NCBI GenBank assembly: GCA_028690755.1
Contig: JAQVAO010000012.1
Coordinates: 1 to 9,788 of the forward strand
DNA: 9,788 nt
Reading direction: 5' to 3'
Origin: Patescibacteria group bacterium
GTDB taxonomy: Bacteria > Patescibacteriota > UBA1384 > XYA2-FULL-43-10 > CAINNR01
Numbering within the stretch: the stretch's first letter is position 1; each line of letters opens with the position of its first letter. Below the pieces are notes generated by a model. It worked only from the letters and a program-made list of their open reading frames with translations, was not told the origin of the DNA and did no database searches. Of this stretch, positions 1 through 4,158 are shown piece after piece. The translations under genes were made by a program, and so were the position numbers.

Positions 1-658
1 CAAGACGAATCTTTTTTTTTTCTTTGGTTGCAATCAAAATCGTGATTAGGGCAACAAGCGCCCACATCGCACAGGGGTTAAAACCATCGATAAGACCCAA
101 AACAATTGTCAAAATCGGAACCGACAGCGAGCTGATATTTACTTCTCCGACAAGAGGAATTTGTAAGCTTCTCTCCCCGACTTCTTCATCGATACAGTAG
201 AGGTCGTAAATAGATTGTTTGATCTCGGTTCCAGATAGCTCATCAGAGGCGTAGCCGACAAAAACTTGGTGGCCGACGATTACCGTTGGCACCGATCTGG
301 CCTTGATCCCCCGTTCTGAAAGAAGCGAGAGCATTTTTTGATAATTTTCACTATTGTGCCAAACTTCCAGCCGCTCGACTTTTATCTCTGGGTGATTTTT
401 CAAAATGTTTTCCGAGAGATATTTTTCAAAATCTCTGCAATGAGAACATTCCTCCCCATAAAAAACATAGATCGTCTTGTCGCAGGCATCAGTATGTCCA
501 GAATCGCCAAAAGTTTGTGCCTCACCAGTTGATTCACATTCCTGGCTATTATCAATGCTACAAACGTCAGAAGCTTTCGTGTTTTGTGGCTGGGAAAAAT
601 TAAAAACAGAGAAAATTAGAACAAAAAAACTAAGAAAGTAAAAATATTTTTTCGACAT
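1..658 (-). CDS. Exported thioredoxin-fold / CcdA-DsbD-like membrane protein (3' end outside the window)
   Basis: Reading from the ATG at 658-656 gives 219 codons, open to the window edge. Residues 1-29 form a signal peptide or N-terminal anchor (Lys-Lys, then a Phe/Leu/Val-rich stretch). Residues 60-155 look like a thioredoxin/glutaredoxin fold: a beta strand leads into GEECSHCRDF (C71-x-x-C74), and SVPT (P124) supplies the usual cis-proline. From about residue 180 a hydrophobic stretch carries DGFNPCAMWAL (C196), typical of the first helix of CcdA/DsbD-type electron-transfer domains, followed by the basic loop KEKKKIRL. Inferred role: moving reducing equivalents across the membrane to an extracytoplasmic thiol domain. 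Extra Cys at 33, 41, 59 and 154 may form disulfides. No Shine-Dalgarno is evident before the ATG. A run of ten A residues lies in the coding strand near the window edge but keeps frame. The class is well supported; the partner proteins are unknown. Confidence 0.8.
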   Translation of the reverse strand, partial: MSKKYFYFLSFFVLIFSVFNFSQPQNTKASDVCSIDNSQECESTGEAQTFGDSGHTDACDKTIYVFYGEECSHCRDFEKYLSENILKNHPEIKVERLEVWHNSENYQKMLSLLSERGIKARSVPTVIVGHQVFVGYASDELSGTEIKQSIYDLYCIDEEVGERSLQIPLVGEVNISSLSVPILTIVLGLIDGFNPCAMWALVALITILIATKEKKKIRL

Positions 659-700
659 AGTAATAAATTAACTTTAACAATGCTCATGATAGCAATATTT

Positions 701-745
701 GCTTCAACAAACAAATATGCGCCCCGCATTCGCGGGGCGCATATT
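701..745 (-). terminator. Rho-independent terminator with a perfect 14-bp stem
   Basis: Positions 714-727 and 732-745 are perfect reverse complements (AATATGCGCCCCGC / GCGGGGCGCATATT) around the 4-nt loop ATTC. On the minus strand the stem is followed by a T-rich stretch (TGTTTGTTG), so it best serves the minus gene ending at 768. It also insulates the thioredoxin-like gene downstream. The A/T base of the stem extends a strong G+C core. Confidence 0.8.
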
Positions 746-767
746 CTATGTTAAATGGGAGGAAAGA

Positions 768-1217
768 TTAATTATCGCTCATAGATCCATGTCGGCCCAT
801 CCCACCGCCACCGAAGCCTCTGCCACCTATTCCATAATCTTGAAGCGCTTCCATATCGATACCATTTTCTTCTGCCCATGTTCTCATCTCTTGCCCACGC
901 TGACGCTTTTCAGATTCAATTGAATTGTGTTTGTCCAAAATCAATTGTTTCTGCTCAGCGCTGATTTTCCCGTCAGTTACCGCTTTGTCTAAATTCTCTG
1001 AAAGCTCGGCTTGTCTTTCTGCCTGACGCTCTTCTCTCATCTGAGAGAAAGCTTCCTCAACTTTACTTTCTTCGACACCCAATTTTTCTGCTAGGCCTGA
1101 AACATCAGGTCCGTTGCCATTGCCATATGATGCTGAAGCTAGGCCGGTGTAAGCACCGATTCCAACGATGGAAGCAAGTGCTAGAGTGATTACTGGAACT
1201 ATTACTTTTTTGTTCAT
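768..1217 (-). CDS. Small secreted Gly-rich protein, DUF2680-like
   Basis: 149 residues. Residues 1-30 form a clear signal peptide (MNKK, then a Val/Leu/Ala core, then ASAS). Residues 38-105 are strongly helical and charged: GLAEKLGVEESKVEEAF, a Glu/Arg/Gln-rich segment, then LDKAVTDGKISAEQKQLI. This resembles the pattern of DUF2680-type exported proteins, in which short helix pairs of the form LGV-(S/E)-E-x-K-V and DGKI-(S/T)-x-x-Q recur. The C-terminus is Gly-rich (GGRGFGGGGMGRHG) with Met and His. No enzyme motif is visible; the function is unknown, and the family resemblance is from memory of the pattern only. The start is fixed by AAGGAG four bases before ATG. The gene stands alone, divergent from the phosphoesterase gene and closed by a strong terminator. 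Confidence 0.8.
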   Translation of the reverse strand: MNKKVIVPVITLALASIVGIGAYTGLASASYGNGNGPDVSGLAEKLGVEESKVEEAFSQMREERQAERQAELSENLDKAVTDGKISAEQKQLILDKHNSIESEKRQRGQEMRTWAEENGIDMEALQDYGIGGRGFGGGGMGRHGSMSDN

Positions 1218-1221
1218 GTTT

Positions 1222-1227
1222 CTCCTT
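1222..1227 (-). promoter_or_regulatory. Shine-Dalgarno AAGGAG for the 768-1217 gene
   Basis: CTCCTT on the plus strand is AAGGAG on the minus strand, with the 4-nt spacer AAAC before the ATG. The short spacer recurs at the other strong Shine-Dalgarno sites in this window. Confidence 0.8.
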
Positions 1228-1231
1228 AATA

Positions 1232-1260
1232 ATTATCTAAATTGTTTCTTTGTCTTGCAA
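1232..1260 (-). promoter_or_regulatory. Candidate promoter for the 768-1217 gene
   Basis: On the minus strand TTGCAA (1260-1255, 4/6 to the -35 consensus), a 17-nt spacer and GATAAT (1237-1232, 5/6) form a sigma-70-like promoter. Caveat: the predicted start near 1225 falls inside the Shine-Dalgarno sequence, so either transcription starts a few bases earlier or another promoter is used. Confidence 0.35.
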
Positions 1261-1328
1261 GACTTTTCGACCAGCATGCAATAATTACTACAACCCAAAG
1301 ACCTATTTAGTACCAATCGAAACATTAG

Positions 1329-1337
1329 TGATATAAT
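1329..1337 (+). promoter_or_regulatory. Extended -10 promoter (TGATATAAT) immediately before the 1343 start codon
   Basis: TG-A-TATAAT is a perfect TGn extended -10 box. No good -35 lies 16-18 nt upstream. The predicted +1 is 1343-1345, on the start codon itself, so the transcript would be leaderless. The lack of any Shine-Dalgarno before 1343 agrees with this. Confidence 0.55.
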
Positions 1338-1342
1338 TTTTA

Positions 1343-2383
1343 ATGATGAGTCTTAAATCACACTTATTAATTTTTTTCTCGCCAGCCAAGGGATTGCGTC
1401 CACGAATTTTTTTGGCGGTTTTTTTAATTCTCGCTACCTATTCAACATATTATGTCTCAACCCATGCCGATTATTTTATCCAGCAGTCAAATAGCGAATT
1501 AGTCAACGAAGGTCTACTTTCTATAGAGGCGGAAAAGAAAGCTGACGAAGCCGGAATCGTTTTCGAGGACGGAAAGATCGTCAAAAAAACACCGGCCAGT
1601 CCATCAACAGTAATAAGCACAGGCGATGCGGCAGTTGAAAATAATCAGCAACCAAATGATACCCCTGATGATAACCAGCCAGTCGACAACGAGCCTGATA
1701 TTTCATCATTAGTTGCTTTTTATGCCGACAACCAATCTGACAGCGACGCCGACGACTTGAGACACGAAAATGTTGTTAATAGAATACTAACGACCAGCGC
1801 CAATCCGGTAATTCATGCCGGCGACATTTTGGAAGACGGCACTCTTGATTCCTGGAATCGATTTCTAAATATCGCCGGACCACTTCTCTCAACACGAACT
1901 TTTTACGCTGCTCTCGGTAATAACGATCGTGTCGTTGGCGATTCGGCTACTCCCTCACCTTATTTCTTAAACTATTTTAACTTCCCGAACAACGAACGCT
2001 GGTACTCAGTCAATTCTGGAAATTTACACATCGTTGTTTTGGATAGCGCTTTTAGTTGGGGCTCTGCCGAACAGCTTTCGTGGCTTGCCTCCGATCTTCA
2101 AAGCGCAGATTCTCAATCGCGTATTACCGTCGTTGTTTATCATCATCCAACATTTGCTTCGGTCATCGATACTCAATTGATAAATTATGGCGTTGATTTT
2201 GTTGTCTCTGGCCACATCCATGCCTATAGTAAAAATTATAGTAACGGGATTTATTTTTTCACTCTGCCTGGGGGAACATCAATCGGCCACGCGCTAGCAA
2301 CAATCAATGAAAATTCGGCAACGATTACATTTTATAATAGTGATGGTAACGCCATCGAGACAACAACAATTAATGAAAGATAA
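1343..2383 (+). CDS. Membrane-anchored calcineurin-like metallophosphoesterase
   Basis: 346 residues. A single membrane segment lies at about 21-38 (RIFLAVFLILATYSTYYV) and probably anchors the protein with the rest outside the membrane. Residues 80-118 are a Pro/Asn/Asp-rich, low-complexity linker. The phosphoesterase domain spans about 121-340 with the five motifs in order: ADNQ (D129, Q131), GD (160-161), GNND (192-195), HH (267-268) and GHIH (290-293). These are the two-metal ligands of the calcineurin/purple-acid-phosphatase-like superfamily. Two positions deviate from the commonest form: D-x-Q instead of D-x-H in motif I, and GNND instead of GNHD/E in motif III. The substrate cannot be inferred. 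ATG-ATG at 1343/1346 gives two possible starts, neither preceded by a Shine-Dalgarno. The next gene begins 21 nt after the stop, suggesting an operon. Confidence 0.85.
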   Translation: MMSLKSHLLIFFSPAKGLRPRIFLAVFLILATYSTYYVSTHADYFIQQSNSELVNEGLLSIEAEKKADEAGIVFEDGKIVKKTPASPSTVISTGDAAVENNQQPNDTPDDNQPVDNEPDISSLVAFYADNQSDSDADDLRHENVVNRILTTSANPVIHAGDILEDGTLDSWNRFLNIAGPLLSTRTFYAALGNNDRVVGDSATPSPYFLNYFNFPNNERWYSVNSGNLHIVVLDSAFSWGSAEQLSWLASDLQSADSQSRITVVVYHHPTFASVIDTQLINYGVDFVVSGHIHAYSKNYSNGIYFFTLPGGTSIGHALATINENSATITFYNSDGNAIETTTINER

Positions 2384-2394
2384 TTAATATTTTC

Positions 2395-2401
2395 AAGGAG
2401 G
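2395..2401 (+). promoter_or_regulatory. Strong Shine-Dalgarno AAGGAGG for the 2405 gene
   Basis: AAGGAGG ends 3 nt before the ATG at 2405, in the 21-nt gap after the phosphoesterase stop. No promoter is visible in the gap, so this supports independent translation within one transcript. Confidence 0.8.
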
Positions 2402-2404
2402 AAG

Positions 2405-2875
2405 ATGAAAAAAGGAGCTAAGGTTTTTATCATTATTGCGGCTTTAGCTGTAATAATTTCCGCTGGTCTTTACCTTTACCAGGCAAAGGTGACCACAAAA
2501 GCTGGCTGGAAAACGATGGAGGGTTGTGTAGAGAAAGATGGCAAAGAAATAAAATTCCAGTTTCTTGGTAAGGAGGAATGGCAACTTGTGACGGAAAATA
2601 TGGGCTGTGGAAAAGACTATCCGGAAACACAAACTTTCGGCTTGAAAAATCAAACCGTTGGCGATCAGTTAACAGATGTTTCCCAAATCACAATCTTGCT
2701 TTTTGACATGAAGCCTTCAACTTTTGACCAAAGTGCTTTTGAATATTTTGCGGTACCAAAAACAGATGGCACTTATCTCGAATTTGGTAGGATCACAATG
2801 AATTCAAAAGATCAACAGATAGGAATTTCAGACGAGGAATGGGAGTCAGTGAAAAAAAGCTTTAAGTTTAAATAA
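2405..2875 (+). CDS. Membrane-anchored hypothetical protein with two Cys
   Basis: 156 residues, not recognised. Residues 1-6 are basic, and 7-25 are a hydrophobic anchor or uncleaved signal (VFIIIAALAVIISAGLYLY). The remainder is a soluble, probably extracytoplasmic domain of about 130 residues with alternating hydrophobic stretches suggesting beta structure. It contains just two Cys, C41 (MEGCVEK) and C68 (NMGCGKDY), which could form one disulfide. There is no lipobox Cys and no catalytic motif I can name. It follows the metallophosphoesterase gene by 21 nt with a very strong Shine-Dalgarno, so the two are probably co-transcribed. Association with the phosphoesterase at the envelope is inference from position only. 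Gene reality is well supported by length, ribosome site and composition like its neighbours; function is unknown. Confidence 0.75.
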   Translation: MKKGAKVFIIIAALAVIISAGLYLYQAKVTTKAGWKTMEGCVEKDGKEIKFQFLGKEEWQLVTENMGCGKDYPETQTFGLKNQTVGDQLTDVSQITILLFDMKPSTFDQSAFEYFAVPKTDGTYLEFGRITMNSKDQQIGISDEEWESVKKSFKFK

Positions 2876-2900
2876 AATTACCATTTTCCCGTAATTCAAT

Positions 2901-2922
2901 CTTTACTAAAGGGATTTTTTTT
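2901..2922 (+). terminator. Possible weak terminator or T8 tract before tRNA-Asn
   Basis: A short hairpin, CTTT-ACT-AAAG (2901-2911), is followed by GGA and eight T (2915-2922). The four-pair stem is weak for an intrinsic terminator. The segment overlaps the proposed tRNA -35 box, so it may only be promoter spacer. Confidence 0.25.
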
Positions 2923-2930
2923 GCTAATAT
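2902..2930 (+). promoter_or_regulatory. Promoter for tRNA-Asn
   Basis: TTTACT (2902-2907, 4/6 to TTGACA), a 17-nt spacer and TAATAT (2925-2930) preceded by TG-C, which makes an extended -10. The predicted +1 near 2937 is about 5 nt before the mature tRNA 5' end, implying a very short 5' leader for RNase P to remove. Confidence 0.5.
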
Positions 2931-2941
2931 TTCAATGTCGT

Positions 2942-3016
2942 TCCCCGGTAGCTCAATGGCAGAGCGCTTCGCTGTTAACGAAGATGTTGTCCGTTCGAGT
3001 CGGACCCGGGGAGCCA
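2942..3016 (+). tRNA. tRNA-Asn (anticodon GUU), CCA encoded
   Basis: The full cloverleaf can be folded by hand. Acceptor TCCCCGG (2942-2948) pairs perfectly with CCGGGGA (3006-3012), followed by discriminator G and encoded CCA (3014-3016). The D stem is GCTC/GAGC (2951-2954/2962-2965). The anticodon stem is CTTCG/CGAAG (2967-2971/2979-2983) with loop CTGTTAA, placing anticodon GTT at 2974-2976, which reads Asn codons AAC/AAU. The variable loop has 5 nt. The T stem GTCCG/CGGAC flanks loop TTCGAGT. No mismatch is present in any stem. The gene has its own promoter-like sequence and a hairpin terminator just downstream, so it appears to be a single-gene transcription unit. Confidence 0.97.
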
Positions 3017-3020
3017 ATTT

Positions 3021-3042
3021 ATCACTAGAGATAGTGATTTTT
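3021..3042 (+). terminator. Terminator for tRNA-Asn
   Basis: ATCACTA (3021-3027), loop GAGA, TAGTGAT (3032-3038) form a perfect 7-bp stem running into TTTTT, 4 nt after the encoded CCA. Confidence 0.7.
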
Positions 3043-3044
3043 AA

Positions 3045-3072
3045 TTTAAAAAACCCCGACTAGATGTCGAGG
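3045..3072 (-). terminator. Terminator for the minus gene 3080-3613
   Basis: On the minus strand CCTCGAC (3072-3066), loop ATCTA and GTCGGGG (3060-3054) form a 7-bp stem with one G-T pair, followed by TTTTTT. It lies 7 nt beyond the stop codon and back-to-back with the tRNA terminator, separating convergent units. Confidence 0.75.
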
Positions 3073-3079
3073 CAGAGGC

Positions 3080-3613
3080 TTACTCCGGGTACCACGGCCA
3101 ATCTGGCTGCGGTTGGGCATTCCAGCTCTCTGGCTCAAGGCGAAGCCCGATTCCTTTTCGGAAGCGAACGATGATCGGTGGTGCGTTCATGAGCGCCCAG
3201 CGACGGATCTCATCGATCCGCTCGGGATAGAGCCGGTAGAGATGACGACGGTCGTCATTCTCTCGAAAAGCAACCACTTCAGTATTACCAGCTTCCCTCA
3301 GTTCCCGAAGCTGACCAAGATGTTCGATGGCTTCTGAGTCAACCAGAAAACGGCGGACCAGACGGTGGATACCTCTTGGCTTAGCCGCCAAGAGACCTTG
3401 TCTGGCACTGAAAAACGCCATTGCTGCATCGGCGATCGCTCTCGCCCAGGGGTTTACTTCTCTCAAATCTGGTGGATTAATCTCTTTCAAGGGAATCAGC
3501 CCTTTTTCAGCAGAATCGATGCAACCAATAATATACAACAAAAAGCCATTTTCATCAAGCCAGGCAGTACCATATTTAGATGTGGTAAAATAAATATATG
3601 ATTGATTGGCCAT
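3080..3613 (-). CDS. Unrecognised hypothetical protein, compositionally foreign
   Basis: 177 residues, no family recognised. It is soluble, with no signal peptide or clear membrane span. Residues 60-75 are Ala-rich helical (ARAIADAAMAFF). Residues 84-160 are rich in Arg and Glu (HRLVRRFLVDSEAIEHL, LRELREAG, RRHLYRLYPERIDEIRRW). The C-terminus is Pro/Trp-rich (WNAQPQPDWPWYPE). G+C counted in 60-base blocks is about 48-62% over 3061-3480 but only 33-38% over 3481-3600. Arginine is mostly CGN, unlike the AGA/AGG-using neighbours. This suggests acquisition next to the tRNA, with the 5' end resembling local DNA. The start is uncertain: ATG at 3613 lacks a Shine-Dalgarno and overlaps the divergent plus gene by 16 bp. 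Met65 (3421) is a possible later start but also lacks one. A dedicated terminator follows the stop, supporting a real transcribed gene. Confidence 0.6.
   Translation of the reverse strand: MANQSYIYFTTSKYGTAWLDENGFLLYIIGCIDSAEKGLIPLKEINPPDLREVNPWARAIADAAMAFFSARQGLLAAKPRGIHRLVRRFLVDSEAIEHLGQLRELREAGNTEVVAFRENDDRRHLYRLYPERIDEIRRWALMNAPPIIVRFRKGIGLRLEPESWNAQPQPDWPWYPE
3583..3591 (+). promoter_or_regulatory. Extended -10 promoter (TGGTAAAAT) immediately before the 3598 start codon
   Basis: TG-G-TAAAAT matches the TGn extended -10 form with one mismatch in the hexamer. Its last T at 3591 predicts +1 at about 3598, the A of the ATG. No Shine-Dalgarno lies between. The -35 region (3563-3568) is not recognisable. 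The site lies inside the 5' part of the minus gene 3080-3613. Confidence 0.5.
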
Positions 3614-4155
3614 GGAAAAATTGGCAGTACAAAAATACCGCCTTTTTAATTATTAGTTTGGTAATTTTTTATTATCTAGCTGACACCAATATTGTCAGAA
3701 ATACAATCAACGGCATCGGCTCATATGGATATTTGGGTAGTTTTATCGCCGGAATATTTTTTGTTTCAATTTTCACTGTTGCACCAGCATCGATCGTTCT
3801 TTATTTCTTGGCTGATAGCTTCAACCCAATTATTATCGCCCTAACGGCTGGTTTCGGCGCAGTTATTGGCGATTATCTGATACTGCGCCTACTCAAAGAT
3901 ACAATCTTTGATGAATGGGCGCCGGTCTTCCAAAAGATTCGCGGATCACTGCTCAAAAAATTATTTATCAGCCCGTTCTTTACTTGGTTGATACCAATTA
4001 TGGGGGCGACAATTATCGCCTCGCCCCTTCCTGACGAAGTCGGAATTACAATGCTTGGTCTCTCCAGGGTAAAAAACTGGCAATTTTTGTTAATCACATT
4101 TTTATTAAACGCAATCGGAATATTTTTAGTAGTTACATTAGCGAGGGTGATCTGA
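3598..4155 (+). CDS. DedA/VTT-like (SNARE-associated) multi-spanning membrane protein
   Basis: 185 residues, strongly hydrophobic. Likely membrane or re-entrant segments lie at about 14-29, 45-72, 76-98, 124-143 and 160-184. The conserved-looking parts resemble the DedA/VTT superfamily: a Gly/Ala-rich hairpin with GAVIGDYLILRLLKD at 87-101, comparable to the family's G-x-x-x-GD-x-x-x-Y/L-x-x-R-x-x-G region, and SPLPDEVGITMLGLSRV at 142-158, comparable to its P-(L/G)-P-x-x-G-x-x-x-G motif. DedA proteins act in membrane lipid or ion homeostasis. The assignment is by pattern and moderate. The gene lies 3 nt upstream of, and in the same frame as, the P-type ATPase gene, so the products are probably made together. 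It ends with the window's only TGA stop. No ribosome site precedes the ATG; a leaderless mRNA is proposed. Confidence 0.65.
   Translation: MIDWPWKNWQYKNTAFLIISLVIFYYLADTNIVRNTINGIGSYGYLGSFIAGIFFVSIFTVAPASIVLYFLADSFNPIIIALTAGFGAVIGDYLILRLLKDTIFDEWAPVFQKIRGSLLKKLFISPFFTWLIPIMGATIIASPLPDEVGITMLGLSRVKNWQFLLITFLLNAIGIFLVVTLARVI
4143..4150 (+). promoter_or_regulatory. Shine-Dalgarno-like GAGGGTGA for the ATPase gene
   Basis: GAGGGTGA lies 8 nt before the ATG at 4159, within the last codons of the upstream gene. It gives normal initiation or re-initiation after the TGA stop as the simplest explanation of the same-frame junction. Confidence 0.5.
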
Positions 4156-4158
4156 AAA

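Noticed and set aside
12..21. Run of ten T (A10 on the coding strand) inside the thioredoxin/CcdA-like gene, a possible slippage or frameshift site
   Set aside because: The frame reads through it as KEKKKIRL, a plausible cytoplasmic loop, with no competing stop before the window edge. Nothing indicates programmed slippage.
691..703. Small hairpin AGCAA-TAT-TTGCT between the terminator and the thioredoxin-like gene
   Set aside because: A five-pair stem is too short to distinguish from chance in A/T-rich DNA, and it has no T tract or repeat partner.
2876..2896. Inverted repeat AATTAC/GTAATT after the 2405-2875 gene as terminator
   Set aside because: A six-pair A/T stem with a 9-nt loop and no following T run is not a credible intrinsic terminator.
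3113..3601. Plus-strand open frames opposite the minus gene 3080-3613
   Set aside because: They are antisense to a gene with its own terminator, lack ribosome sites, and their translations look like random shadow sequence.
2942..3613. Integrative element using tRNA-Asn as attachment site
   Set aside because: No integrase gene and no repeated copy of the tRNA 3' end was found in the window. Only the foreign composition of the next gene hints at insertion.
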